From NCBI RefSeq assembly GCF_900113735.1, contig NZ_FOQM01000013.1:103776-167775 (forward strand): a stretch of 64,000 bases of DNA, written 5' to 3'. Shown one piece after another: positions 51,808 through 60,727 of the stretch (positions are counted from its first letter, which is position 1; each line of letters starts with the position of its first letter). This DNA is from Bradyrhizobium sp. Gha (GTDB lineage Bacteria; Pseudomonadota; Alphaproteobacteria; Rhizobiales; Xanthobacteraceae). Under the pieces are notes generated by a model that ran no database searches, had not been told where the DNA came from, and saw only the letters and a list, made by a program, of their open reading frames with translations. The translations under genes and the position numbers were made by a program.

Positions 51808-53670
51808 ATGACGCCGACGTTCTTCTCCGATCCCGATGCGCTCGCCGAGGAGATCATTCGCGACGTCGGAACCGATCTGGTGGTCGGACTGCCGCTTGGC
51901 CTCGGCAAGGCCAATCATGTGGTCAACGCGCTCTATGCGCGAGCCTGCGCCGATTCTGACATCAAGCTGACATTGCTGTCGGCGCTGACACTGGAGAAGC
52001 CAAGGCCGAAGGCCCTGATCGAACAGCGCTTCATCATGCCCGTGATCGACCGCCTGTTCGGCTCGTATCCCGATCTGGCCTATGCCGATGCGCTGCGCGA
52101 AAATCGGCTGCCGCCCAATATCAACGTCGTCGAATTCTTCTTTCTCGCCGGGCGCTGGCTGCACGTGCCGATCGCGCAGCAGAACTACATCTCGGCCAAT
52201 TATACCCATGCGGCGAGCTATCTCCTTGCACGCGGGATGAACGTGGTGACACAGTTGGTGGCCAAGCGCATCATCGACGGCGTGCCGCGCTACAGCCTGT
52301 CCTGCAACACCGACACGACGCTGGATGTGCTGCGCGAACGCCGTGCCGGACGCGCAGCGTTCAGGCTGATCGCGCAGGTGAATTCCGAGCTGCCATTCAT
52401 GCCGGGCGAGGGCGATCTCGCGGCCGACGAGTTCAGCGCCGTGCTGGACAGTGCAGCGACCGACTTTCCGCTGTTCGCGCCGCCGTCGGCGCCGATCTCG
52501 GATACCAAATATGCCGTTGGCCTCAACGCGGCGGCCCTCGTGCGTGACGGCGGCACGTTGCAGATCGGCATCGGGCAGGTCGGCGATGCGGTGGCGCAGG
52601 GCCTCATCCTGCGCCATCGCGAGAGCACGGCGTTTCGCGAGATTGTCGCTCGGTTGTCTCCAACGCGACCAGCCGTCGCGCAGGAAGCTGGTGCTTTCGA
52701 GGCCGGCCTTTACGGCGTCAGCGAGATGGTCACCGAGGCCTTCATCGGCCTGATCGACGCCGGCATTCTCAAGCGCGCCATCGAGGGCGTGGTGTTGCAC
52801 GGCGCCTTCTTTCTCGGCCCCAAATCGTTCTATCGCGCGTTGCGCGAGATGCCGCCGGACCGGATCGCGGGGATCCGGATGATGCCTGTGTCGTTCACGA
52901 ATGAGATCTACGGCACGGAGGATGAGAAGCGGCGCGCCCGCGTCGATGCACGCTTCATCAATGTCACCATGATGGCGACGCTACTGGGCGCGGCTGTGTC
53001 GGACGGGCTTGACGACGGCCAGGTCGTGAGCGGTGTCGGCGGCCAGTACAATTTCGTGGCGCAGGCCTTTGCGCTTCGTGGGGCGCGATCGGTCCTGACC
53101 TTCGAAGCGACCCGGCAGACCGGCGGCGCGCCGCAATCCAATATCCTCTGGCATTACGGACACGAGACGATTCCGCGGCATCTGCGCGACGTCTTCGTCA
53201 CCGAATACGGCGTTGCCGATCTCAGGGGAAAATCGGACGCCGACGTGATCGCGGCCATGCTGGGGATTGCCGACTCGCGCTTCCAGGACGAGTTGGCGCG
53301 GATGGCAAAGGACGCCGGCAAACTGCCGCGGGGCTACGAGATCCCTGCGGCCCGGCGCGAAAATCATCCTGAGCGGATCGCGGCAGCGCTCAAGCCCGCA
53401 CGCGAGGCCGGGCTGCTGCCGTCGTTTCCGTTCGGCTCTGATTTCACCGAGGTGGAGCAGCGCCTTATTCCGGCGCTGGAGATACTGCAAAACGCCCAAC
53501 ATTCATCGCGTGCGCTGGCGAGCCTGCTGTGGCTGGGGGTGATGCGAAAGCCTGATACGGCCGATCAGGCCTGTCTCGCACGCCTCGGCCTCGATCGCCC
53601 CAAAACCTGGCCGGAGCGCGTCTATCGCGCGCTGGTCGGCGCGGCCCTGGAGCAGAGCCGCGCCAGCTAG
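51808..53670 (+). CDS. Acetyl-CoA hydrolase/transferase family protein
   Basis: This 620-residue protein is related to acetate/4-hydroxybutyrate CoA-transferases and acetyl-CoA hydrolases. The N-terminal part has VVGLPLGLGKANHVVNALYARA. The C-terminal half carries LQIGIGQVGDAVAQGL, VLHGAFFLGPKSFYRALREM, INVTMMATLLGAAVSDGL, GGQYNFVAQAFAL and the family signature VFVTEYGVADLRGKSDADV. It is about 100-200 residues longer than short family members because of the extended N-terminus. I start at ATG 51808; more than 100 upstream codons are open but overlap the tolC-like gene. It is convergent with the enoyl-CoA hydratase gene. Confidence 0.88.
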   Translation: MTPTFFSDPDALAEEIIRDVGTDLVVGLPLGLGKANHVVNALYARACADSDIKLTLLSALTLEKPRPKALIEQRFIMPVIDRLFGSYPDLAYADALRENRLPPNINVVEFFFLAGRWLHVPIAQQNYISANYTHAASYLLARGMNVVTQLVAKRIIDGVPRYSLSCNTDTTLDVLRERRAGRAAFRLIAQVNSELPFMPGEGDLAADEFSAVLDSAATDFPLFAPPSAPISDTKYAVGLNAAALVRDGGTLQIGIGQVGDAVAQGLILRHRESTAFREIVARLSPTRPAVAQEAGAFEAGLYGVSEMVTEAFIGLIDAGILKRAIEGVVLHGAFFLGPKSFYRALREMPPDRIAGIRMMPVSFTNEIYGTEDEKRRARVDARFINVTMMATLLGAAVSDGLDDGQVVSGVGGQYNFVAQAFALRGARSVLTFEATRQTGGAPQSNILWHYGHETIPRHLRDVFVTEYGVADLRGKSDADVIAAMLGIADSRFQDELARMAKDAGKLPRGYEIPAARRENHPERIAAALKPAREAGLLPSFPFGSDFTEVEQRLIPALEILQNAQHSSRALASLLWLGVMRKPDTADQACLARLGLDRPKTWPERVYRALVGAALEQSRAS

Positions 53671-53672
53671 CC

Positions 53673-54452
53673 TTATCGGTTCTTGTTCACCGGCTTGCGC
53701 TTCTCGATGAAGGCGGCCATGCCCTCGGAACGGTCTTCCAGCGCAAAGGTCGCGTGGAACAGATTGCGCTCGACGCTCATGCCTTCGGCCAGGGTGGTCT
53801 CGAAGGCACGGTTGACTGCTTCCTTGGCCATCGTCACCGCGGGCCGCGACATCGCGGCGATCTTCTCCGCGGCCGCCATGGTTTCTTCCATCAGCTTGTC
53901 GGCGGGTACGATGCGGCTGACGAGGCCCGAGCGCTCGGCTTCCGCCGCATCCATCATGCGACCGGTGAGGCAGAGATCCATCGCCTTGGATTTGCCGATC
54001 GCGCGGGTCAGGCGCTGGGTGCCGCCGATGCCGGGGATGGTACCGAGCGTGATCTCGGGCTGGCCGAACCTGGCGGTATCGGCGGCGATGATGAAGTCGC
54101 ACATCATGGCGAGCTCGCAGCCGCCACCGAGCGCGTAGCCCGCCACCGCCGCGATGGTCGGCTTGCGGCAGCGCGCGATGCGGTCGCCGCCGATCGCGGC
54201 GAAATCCTCGGAGAACATGTCGATGAAGCTCTTCGGCTGCATCTCCTTGATGTCGGCGCCGGCGGCAAAGGCCTTTTCGCTGCCGGTGACGACGATGCAG
54301 CCGATCGCGTCATCGGCTTCGAGATCGTCGACGGCCGCGGCAATCTCGCGAAAGACGCCGAAGGAGAGCGCGTTGAGCATCTTCGGCCGGTTCAGCTTGA
54401 TGACGCCGACCGCGCCCTGGCTTTCGACGATGATGTGTTCGAACGTGCTCAT
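53673..54452 (-). CDS. Enoyl-CoA hydratase
   Basis: This 259-residue crotonase-fold enzyme hydrates trans-2-enoyl-CoA in beta-oxidation. The first oxyanion-hole segment is KAFAAGADIKEMQP and the second is AAVAGYALGGGCELAMMCD. The catalytic glutamates are expected there and in FGQPEITLGTIPGIGGTQRLTRAIG. The C-terminus EGMAAFIEKRKPVNKNR is usual for short-chain hydratases of the EchA8/FadB type. It ends two bases after the convergent acetyl-CoA hydrolase-like gene, so the transcripts meet tail to tail. Confidence 0.95.
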   Translation of the reverse strand: MSTFEHIIVESQGAVGVIKLNRPKMLNALSFGVFREIAAAVDDLEADDAIGCIVVTGSEKAFAAGADIKEMQPKSFIDMFSEDFAAIGGDRIARCRKPTIAAVAGYALGGGCELAMMCDFIIAADTARFGQPEITLGTIPGIGGTQRLTRAIGKSKAMDLCLTGRMMDAAEAERSGLVSRIVPADKLMEETMAAAEKIAAMSRPAVTMAKEAVNRAFETTLAEGMSVERNLFHATFALEDRSEGMAAFIEKRKPVNKNR

Positions 54453-54548
54453 GCTCCACCCACGCGTTTGATTTGAGCGGGCAATGTGCCCGCTGGCGCG
54501 GATGCCTTCAAGGGGCTGGAACGCGCGAGGTGAGCGCGTCCCGAGGAC

Positions 54549-55226
54549 TCAGGCCATGAACATGCGCGCGGCGGAGGCCAGCGTCAGCAGTGTGCCGACG
54601 CCAATGAAGATCTTGCCGATCAGGGAGCTCTGATCCCAGGCCGAGCTCGGCTGGCTGCTCGCCATCACCGGCGCCGGGCGCGGCTGTGCGTCGGTTGCGG
54701 CGACCGCCGCCTTTGGCGCCGCCGGGTTGTCCTGTTGCAGGGCGCGGTCGAGGTCGTTGAGCTGATCGGCGGCCACGACCTGGTTCTCGGCGCCAGCCGC
54801 AGCGGGACTATCGGTCGCCGCCTGCATATTGTCGTTGACGCGGCCAGTCATCGCCGACGCTGCGGCGGCAGGCGTCGTGTCGGCGGCGGCGACCTGCGCG
54901 TTGGCATTGGCAACTTCCGGCGGCATCTGGTTCGAGGGCGGGGCGTCGTTGGCGGCCTTGTTGTCTGCCTGTTTGTCCGTCTTGGCCTCGTCGGCAGGGG
55001 GCGTCGCGTCCGCCTTGTTGGCCTTGTCGTCGGATTTCTGCGCCGTCTTGCTGTCGGTGTGGCGGTGAGAGGCGTGGTGCCGCTGCTTGCCCGGCTTGGC
55101 TGCATCGGTCTGTTTGTCCGGCTTTGCGCTGGTGGCAGAACTCGGCGTGGCCTGTACTGCCGCTCCAAACAGCAGCAATAGTCCGGCCAAAACAATCCAT
55201 GCCGCGCGCCCGCTGGCTTTCATCAT
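54549..55226 (-). CDS. Exported low-complexity Lys/Ala/Asp-rich protein
   Basis: This 225-residue protein has an N-terminal hydrophobic segment (AAWIVLAGLLLLFGAAVQA) that may be a signal peptide. About 140 residues of low-complexity sequence dominated by Lys, Ala, Asp, Gln and Pro follow, with a His-rich patch (RHHASHRHTD). A C-terminal membrane-like helix (SLIGKIFIGVGTLLTLASAARMFM) ends the protein. It could be anchored at both ends or at the C-terminus, with a long disordered periplasmic linker. GGGGAGA precedes the ATG pair (55226/55223). It is divergent from the ECF-NrsF operon and may belong to its regulon. No family was recognised. Confidence 0.65.
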   Translation of the reverse strand: MMKASGRAAWIVLAGLLLLFGAAVQATPSSATSAKPDKQTDAAKPGKQRHHASHRHTDSKTAQKSDDKANKADATPPADEAKTDKQADNKAANDAPPSNQMPPEVANANAQVAAADTTPAAAASAMTGRVNDNMQAATDSPAAAGAENQVVAADQLNDLDRALQQDNPAAPKAAVAATDAQPRPAPVMASSQPSSAWDQSSLIGKIFIGVGTLLTLASAARMFMA

Positions 55227-55471
55227 GTTGACGGTCTCCCCAATTCGCCCATCCCGATACCGAACAGAGACCCCGCGGCATGACGACAGCGGGGCAAAAT
55301 ATGGGAATCTTCGGGCCACACCGGGCAAATCCGGGGCAAACCGGCCGGCCGCGGCGGCCTGACGGATGCGGGAGGCTCCGATCGGTGTTATGAGCCCTGA
55401 CGCAGCTTCTGCGGCTGCTTCGGGGCAGGATCCGGCCATGATCACGACTTCGTGATCGTGCAGGCCGAGGC

Positions 55472-55496
55472 GTAACAAATTGAAAAAGCGGCCGAA
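55472..55496 (+). promoter_or_regulatory. Candidate ECF promoter of the sigma/NrsF operon
   Basis: GTAAC-N16-CGAA lies just upstream of the sigma gene. It closely resembles the autoregulatory promoter described for Caulobacter SigF (GTAACC and CGAA elements). Transcription would start near 55503, about 15 bases before the start codon. Confidence 0.45.
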
Positions 55497-55517
55497 TTGC
55501 AATGGTGAGGGGCGCGC

Positions 55518-56063
55518 GTGCGCGGACGTGAGGACGAGTGGACCGGCCTGATGCGGTCGGCCATGGCAGGCGATGATGCAGCGTATCATCGCCTGTTGAA
55601 GGCGGTCACGCCGGTGCTGCGCGCCGCTGCGAGGCGCGGCCTGACGCGGGCCGGGCAGCCCCCTGATCAGGCCGAGGATATCGTGCAGGAGATTTTGTTG
55701 GCGGTGCATCTGAAGCGGCACACCTGGGACAGCGAAGCGCCCTTCGCGCCCTGGCTGTTCGCGATCGCGCGCAACAAGCTGATCGATGCGCTCAGGCGCC
55801 GCGGCCGGCGCATCTTCGTCAACATCGACGATCTCGCCGAGACGCTGCCCGGCGAAGCGCCACAGGAGACGGCCTCGGCGGGCGAGGTCACCACGCAGCT
55901 CAACACGCTGCCGCAGCGTCAGCGCGACGTGTTGCAGTCGATCGCGGTCGACAGCGCCTCGATCAAGGACACGGCGGCGAAATTTGCGATGAGCGAAGGT
56001 GCGGTGCGGGTCGCGCTGCATCGGGGGCTTGCGGCCCTGACCGCCAAACTACGGAACCACTAG
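55518..56063 (+). CDS. ECF-type sigma factor (SigF-like)
   Basis: This 181-residue group-4 sigma factor has region 2 in LTRAGQPPDQAEDIVQEILLAVHLKRHTWDSEAPFAPWLFAIARNKLIDALRRRGRR and region 4 in QRQRDVLQSIAVDSASIKDTAAKFAMSEGAVRVALHRGLAAL when read in parts along the protein. It starts at GTG 55518 with GAGG upstream. The NrsF-type anti-sigma gene begins three bases after its stop, the arrangement known for Caulobacter sigF-nrsF, where the system answers heavy-metal and oxidative stress. The signal here is inferred only by analogy. Confidence 0.9.
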   Translation: MRGREDEWTGLMRSAMAGDDAAYHRLLKAVTPVLRAAARRGLTRAGQPPDQAEDIVQEILLAVHLKRHTWDSEAPFAPWLFAIARNKLIDALRRRGRRIFVNIDDLAETLPGEAPQETASAGEVTTQLNTLPQRQRDVLQSIAVDSASIKDTAAKFAMSEGAVRVALHRGLAALTAKLRNH

Positions 56064-56065
56064 TC

Positions 56066-56704
56066 ATGGACACCGATCAACTCATTCGCACGCTCGCGGC
56101 CGACAACGCCCGCCACGCCCCGCGCGTGGGCGCCTTGCTGACCACGGGACTGTTGGTCGCGGCGCCCTTGTCGATCCTGATCTTCGCGACGTTCCTCGGC
56201 GTGCGCTCGGACGTGATGAGCGCCATGCACAACCCGTTCTTCGACATGAAGTTCGCGGTCACGCTGTCGCTGGCGATCCCCGCCATCATCATCAGCCTGC
56301 ATCTGTCGCGGCCGGAAGCCTTGATGCGCGGCTGGGGCTGGCTCCTGCTGCTGCCGGTGGGATTGCTTGCAGTCGCGATCGGCAGCGAGGCGATGATGGC
56401 GCCGGCCATGCCGATGACGATGCGGCTCGTCGGCAAGAACTCGCGGGCGTGCCTGTCGGCGATCCCCGCAATGTCGCTGCCGTTGCTGGCGGGCGCGTTG
56501 TTCGGCCTGCGCCACGGCGCGCCGTCGCGGCCTGCGCTTTCCGGCGCGCTCGCCGGCCTGTTGTCGGCCGGGCTCGCCGCCACCCTTTACGCCTCGCATT
56601 GCACGGACGACTCGCCGCTGTTCGTCGCGACCTGGTACACCATCGCGACCGCGGCGGTGACCGCGATCGGTGCGGTGGTCGGGTCGAAGGTCTTGCGGTA
56701 TTAG
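56066..56704 (+). CDS. NrsF-family (DUF1109) membrane anti-sigma factor
   Basis: This 212-residue protein has six predicted membrane helices and the DUF1109 pattern: MDTDQLIRTLAADNARHAP at the N-terminus, MHNPFFDMKFAVTLSLA after helix 1, and the cysteine-containing SRACLSAIPAMSLPLLAGAL. A conserved ASHCTDDSPLFVATWY loop follows. In NrsF two cysteines are needed to release the sigma factor, and both equivalent cysteines are present here. It is the second gene of the operon, and its stop overlaps the end of the convergent DUF2336 gene by four bases. Confidence 0.88.
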   Translation: MDTDQLIRTLAADNARHAPRVGALLTTGLLVAAPLSILIFATFLGVRSDVMSAMHNPFFDMKFAVTLSLAIPAIIISLHLSRPEALMRGWGWLLLLPVGLLAVAIGSEAMMAPAMPMTMRLVGKNSRACLSAIPAMSLPLLAGALFGLRHGAPSRPALSGALAGLLSAGLAATLYASHCTDDSPLFVATWYTIATAAVTAIGAVVGSKVLRY

Positions 56705-57801
56705 GCCGCCGACGTCGTGCCCCGCATGCGGTGGAAGCGCAGCACCTGCTGGGCAGTGGAGCTGCGCAGGCTCTCATAGGTGTCGCGCAGCGTCAGCATG
56801 TCGGCCTTCGGCCCGCCCGAGAGCTTATCGCGCATGGCGATGATCGCGCGAACGCTCGTCCATTGCATGCCGGCGACCTTGGCGAGGATCATCAGACCCT
56901 CGGCCTGGCTCTCGATCATCATGTTCTCGGCGGTCTCGACCGGAACGTCGGCGAGCGCCGCGAGCCCGGCATTGGCCTCGTCGAACTTGCCCTGCTCGGC
57001 GAAGGCGGCGACCTGGTATTCGGTCAGACGGCCGTCGTCATGGAGCGATTTAACCAGCGCGCGTGCCATCTGGGTCTGCTTGGTCGTGGCGGCGGCGCGG
57101 ACCCGCTGCGCGGCTTCCCGGACCACGCTCGAGACTTCGTCGGCGAGTTCAGGATGAGCGGCCTCCAGCTTCCTGCGGACGCTCAGCGACGCCTTGGCGA
57201 CCAGTTTCAGATAATGATGCCGCGGCAGGTCGGGCCGCAGGCCGATGCAGGCGGCAAGGTCGTCGTCGCGCTCGGCGCGGGTGACGAGATCGGTCAGGCT
57301 GCCCTCGGAGAGCTGCGCGCCCGGATTGTTGACCGTCGACTGCACGACGTCTTCGTTGCCGCGTGTCACCAGCACGTCGGTCAGTGCTTCCGACAGCACT
57401 CGCCGCAGCGAGATCGCCTTGAGGTGGGCCTGGCTCTTGTAGCGGGCGATATCCAGCAGGGTCGTTTCGTCCAGCCGCTCTGATTTCGACAGCACGGGAC
57501 CTGCGACCTCGATGACGTCGTCGAGCGCAAGCGCACGCATGGTCTGCGGCGGCGCGGCTGCGATCGGGGCGAGGCGGTCGGCGAGCAGCGCCCTCGCCGA
57601 GGTCTCGATCTGCTCGATCAGGCATTGGAAGACGTCGTCGAACACCCGGACATGGTCTTCGGTATAATCGACCACGTTGTTGAGGAAGAGATCGGTGACC
57701 CGGCGCAGCGTCTCGACCCGGCGGGCTACGGTGCCGTGCGCGAGCGCCGACTGCAATTCGTCCAGGATGTTTTCTGATGATTTGACGGATTTGGATGTCA
57801 T
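56701..57801 (-). CDS. DUF2336-containing protein
   Basis: This 366-residue cytosolic, all-helical protein matches the DUF2336 family of alphaproteobacteria. The N-terminal part has ARRVETLRRVTDLFLNNVVDYTEDHVRVFDDVF, and the middle has DIARYKSQAHLKAISLRRVLSEALTDVLVTRG. Such domains are built of HEAT-like helical repeats and are often encoded near signalling genes; their molecular role is not established. AGGACAGGG precedes ATG 57801. It is followed upstream, 60 bases away, by the diguanylate cyclase gene on the same strand, so the two may be co-transcribed. Confidence 0.82.
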   Translation of the reverse strand: MTSKSVKSSENILDELQSALAHGTVARRVETLRRVTDLFLNNVVDYTEDHVRVFDDVFQCLIEQIETSARALLADRLAPIAAAPPQTMRALALDDVIEVAGPVLSKSERLDETTLLDIARYKSQAHLKAISLRRVLSEALTDVLVTRGNEDVVQSTVNNPGAQLSEGSLTDLVTRAERDDDLAACIGLRPDLPRHHYLKLVAKASLSVRRKLEAAHPELADEVSSVVREAAQRVRAAATTKQTQMARALVKSLHDDGRLTEYQVAAFAEQGKFDEANAGLAALADVPVETAENMMIESQAEGLMILAKVAGMQWTSVRAIIAMRDKLSGGPKADMLTLRDTYESLRSSTAQQVLRFHRMRGTTSAA

Positions 57802-57861
57802 AGCCCTGTCCTGGAGCGTTCGGTCCGGCGCGTTCCTGCCTGCCGGCAACAAATGGATTGG

Positions 57862-59019
57862 TCAGCTCGTGGCAATGCGGTTGCGGCCCTGAGCCTTGGC
57901 GGAATAGAGCGCGCTGTCGGCGCGCGCGAGAAACGTATCGGCAGTATCATTGTCGCGCAGCGTCACGACGCCGGCGGAAATCGTAACGCGCATGCCGGGC
58001 GAGAATGCGTTCCAGTCGAGATCGGCGACGATGCCGCGCAGCCGGTCGAGCATGCGCGATGCGGCGTCGCGCTCGGTGCCCGGCAGCAGCAGCAGAAACT
58101 CCTCGCCGCCATAACGACCGAAACGGTCGCCGGGGCGGATGTTGGCGAACATGGTGATGGCGAAGGTCCGCAGCACCTCGTCGCCGACGGGATGGCCGTG
58201 GGCGTCGTTGATGCGCTTGAACCAGTCGAGATCGATCAGCGCGACGGCGCATGGCGCGGCGGCCTGCCGCGACTTCTCGATCTCTGCGTCGAGAAGCCGC
58301 ATGATGCAGCGGCGGTTGTAGGAGCCGGTCAGCTCGTCGAGCTCGGCGAGCTCCTCGATGCGCCGATAGGCCGCCTTCAGCTCGATGCTGCGCCGGTACA
58401 GGATCTTGCGCAGCGTGGCGCCGAACAGGCCGAGGAAGGCGCACTGGCCGATCACCAGCACGAAGCACAGCATCGACGCGATCCGCTCGAGCCGGGTCGC
58501 AACCGGCATGCCGATCGGCAGATCGGAGCCGAGGAACACGCCCGCAAGCGCGACCGTCGCGATCGCCCATGTCAGCATCGCCTGTACCGAGGTCATGCGC
58601 AGCGACCCGAAGGCGAAGATCAGGAACAGCACGCTGATGAAGGCGATCCCGATCGTCGGCACCGACACGAGGAAAATGAATTGCAGCGCCATGTGCGCTG
58701 AGATCTGGAAGACCGTGAGATAATGGTCGTCGTGCTTCTCGCCGACGCCGGCCTCCGACATCACCGTGAAGATGCCGATGATCAGGAGGCCGCCGACCCA
58801 GAACAGCGATGGAACGTTGATGTGGATGGCGCCGTCATAGGCATAGAGCAGCAGCACGGAGGCGCCGAGCGAATAGCTCACGGCCTGGCCGATATACATC
58901 TGCCGGCGCTGGCGGGCCCGGCGCGCCAGCGCTCCGGGGGCGGCCGCCTCGGGCGCGAGGACGATATCCGCGACCTCTGCGGCACTCCTCTCCGGAAAGG
59001 ACGTCGCGGCCGTGCTCAT
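57862..59019 (-). CDS. Membrane diguanylate cyclase (GGDEF)
   Basis: This 385-residue enzyme makes cyclic di-GMP from two GTP. About six membrane helices fill residues ~40-200, forming an uncharacterised sensor. A short helix leads to a C-terminal GGDEF domain with DELTGSYNRR, the metal-binding LIDLDWFKRINDAHGHPVGD and the active-site motif GGEEF. RPGD lies five residues before GGEEF, an intact RxxD inhibitory site, so product inhibition is expected. The ATG at 59019 has GGCGAGG upstream. There is no EAL domain. Confidence 0.93.
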   Translation of the reverse strand: MSTAATSFPERSAAEVADIVLAPEAAAPGALARRARQRRQMYIGQAVSYSLGASVLLLYAYDGAIHINVPSLFWVGGLLIIGIFTVMSEAGVGEKHDDHYLTVFQISAHMALQFIFLVSVPTIGIAFISVLFLIFAFGSLRMTSVQAMLTWAIATVALAGVFLGSDLPIGMPVATRLERIASMLCFVLVIGQCAFLGLFGATLRKILYRRSIELKAAYRRIEELAELDELTGSYNRRCIMRLLDAEIEKSRQAAAPCAVALIDLDWFKRINDAHGHPVGDEVLRTFAITMFANIRPGDRFGRYGGEEFLLLLPGTERDAASRMLDRLRGIVADLDWNAFSPGMRVTISAGVVTLRDNDTADTFLARADSALYSAKAQGRNRIATS

Positions 59020-59456
59020 GGTCCTCGCCAATGGGTGGATGTCAGCCGAAAAAATCTACGTGGCAAGCCTTTAGGTTTGGTATCCTTTTGCGCCGAATCC
59101 CGGGGGGCTCCGCGCGGAGAGGGGTCTTGTGGCAGCGCGGGAATTGGCGGTCAGTTGGCATCCCCAGGCGATATCGCCGGACCAAATCCGGCGCCGCGCG
59201 ACATATGGTTCACAGGGGCGTGTGACACGTCGGCGCGATCGAGCCGTCCGTGTCGGCCACGGCAAGTCCGCAACAGAGTATTCCCGTATTATGTTACCGT
59301 TATCGAGCCAAAAGACCGACGGCCGCGTGTGCGACGAGAAAATCGCGCGCATGTGGGGTAGATCACACAATCCCCAGCATGACCGCGGTAGGTTGATTTC
59401 GCCCCTCCCGTCGAACCGTCCCCCGCCTCGACCCGACCAATCTTGCGAGACCGGCT
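59020..59456. other. Divergent promoter region, no gene seen
   Basis: This 437-base spacer lies between the diguanylate cyclase gene (leftward) and the ECF/anti-sigma/subtilase operon (rightward). It must contain promoters for both. I found no exact EcfG, LexA or other recognised motif and no open frame with coding character. Confidence 0.5.
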
Positions 59457-60026
59457 TTGAGCGTGACACAGGCGGCTACGGACGAGGTCCTGATCGCCAG
59501 GATCGCCCAGGGTGACCGGCTCGCCATGCAGGTGCTGTACGGGCGGCACCATGTCAGGATTTACAGGTTCGGGCTGAGACTCGTGCGGGACGAGCAGACG
59601 GCGGAAGACCTTATCAGCGAGGTTTTTCTGGATGTCTGGCGTCAGGCCGGCAAGTTCGAGGGCCGATCCGCCGTTTCCACCTGGCTGCTGGCAATCACCC
59701 GATTCAAGGCCCTCTCTGCGCTTCGCCGCCGAAAGGATTTTGAATTGGACGACGAGGCCGCCAATGCGATCGAGGATTCATCCGACAATCCAGAAACGGC
59801 GGTTCAGAAGAAAGATACCAGTGAAGCGTTGCGGGAGTGTCTGACGGGCCTCTCGCCGGACCATCGGGAAATCGTCGACCTCGTCTACTACCACGAGAAA
59901 TCAGTGGAAGAGGTGGCCGAGATCGTCGGGATCCCGGAGAACACGGTAAAGACGCGCCTCTTCTATGCGCGCAAGAAATTGGCCGAACTGCTGCAGGCAG
60001 CCGGCATTGAGCGAGGCTGGCCATGA
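59457..60026 (+). CDS. ECF-type sigma factor
   Basis: This 189-residue group-4 sigma factor has region 2 in FGLRLVRDEQTAEDLISEVFLDVWRQAGKFEG followed by STWLLAITRFKALSALRRRK. Region 4 is in GLSPDHREIVDLVYYHEKSVEEVAEIVGIPENTVKTRLFYARKKLAELL when read in parts. The proposed TTG start at 59457 has only a weak ribosome site; a GTG two codons later is possible. Its stop overlaps the anti-sigma start (ATGA), and a subtilisin-like protease gene follows, so the three probably form one autoregulated operon. Confidence 0.92.
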   Translation: MSVTQAATDEVLIARIAQGDRLAMQVLYGRHHVRIYRFGLRLVRDEQTAEDLISEVFLDVWRQAGKFEGRSAVSTWLLAITRFKALSALRRRKDFELDDEAANAIEDSSDNPETAVQKKDTSEALRECLTGLSPDHREIVDLVYYHEKSVEEVAEIVGIPENTVKTRLFYARKKLAELLQAAGIERGWP

Positions 60027-60715
60027 TGGCTTTGAGCAAGAAGATGCTGGAGCGAGAGCCCGGAGAGATCGAGTTGCTGCTGCCGTGGTACGCCGCCGGA
60101 ACGCTGAACCCGCGCGACACCCGGCGCGTCGAGGAAGCACTTGCCAGCGATCCGGAACTCGCAAAGCAATATGCGGCGATCCGCGGCGAATACGAAGAGA
60201 CGATCCACCTGAATGAGAGCCTGGGTGCTCCGTCGGCGCGCGCGATGCAGAAGCTGTTCGCCGCAATCGACGCTGAGCCCGCGCGGGCGACCGGTTCGCT
60301 GCCGCTCTCGGCGCGTATCGCTACGTTCTTCGCGAGCCTGTCGCCGCGCACGCTGGCCTGGTCGGCGACCCTCGGCGCGATCGCGCTGCTGCTCCAGGCC
60401 GGCATCATCGGCGCCGTCTTGATGAAGACCCAGCCCGCGACCTTCCAGACTGCTTCGCTCTCGACCGGTGCGCCGATGACGCGCGAGCTCGGGGCGGCTA
60501 CACCTTCGCGGGCGCTGGTGCGCTTCACGCCCGAGGCGCGCGTCGCCGACATCACGGCGCTGCTCGACAATTACCAGGCCTCGATCATCGGCGATGCCAA
60601 AGGCGGCATGTTCCGCCTCCAGTTCGACAAGGCGATGAGCCAGGACGAGTTCGCCGCGCTCCTGGGCAGGATGCAGCGCGAGAAGTTCGTCAACCTCGCC
60701 GTGGCGGCGCCCTAA
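60023..60715 (+). CDS. Membrane anti-sigma factor
   Basis: This 230-residue single-pass protein has an N-terminal cytosolic part of about 110 residues with ELLLPWYAAGTLNPRDTRRVEEALASDPELAKQ read in sections. It resembles anti-sigma domains but lacks the zinc-binding cysteines. A membrane helix follows (TLGAIALLLQAGIIGAVLM, about residues 116-135). The periplasmic part of about 90 residues contains SRALVRFTPEARVADITALLDNYQASIIGD, a short segment similar to those next to subtilases. The four-base overlap with the sigma gene supports its role as that sigma factor's partner. Confidence 0.85.
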   Translation: MMALSKKMLEREPGEIELLLPWYAAGTLNPRDTRRVEEALASDPELAKQYAAIRGEYEETIHLNESLGAPSARAMQKLFAAIDAEPARATGSLPLSARIATFFASLSPRTLAWSATLGAIALLLQAGIIGAVLMKTQPATFQTASLSTGAPMTRELGAATPSRALVRFTPEARVADITALLDNYQASIIGDAKGGMFRLQFDKAMSQDEFAALLGRMQREKFVNLAVAAP

Positions 60716-60727
60716 TCGCCTGCACCG

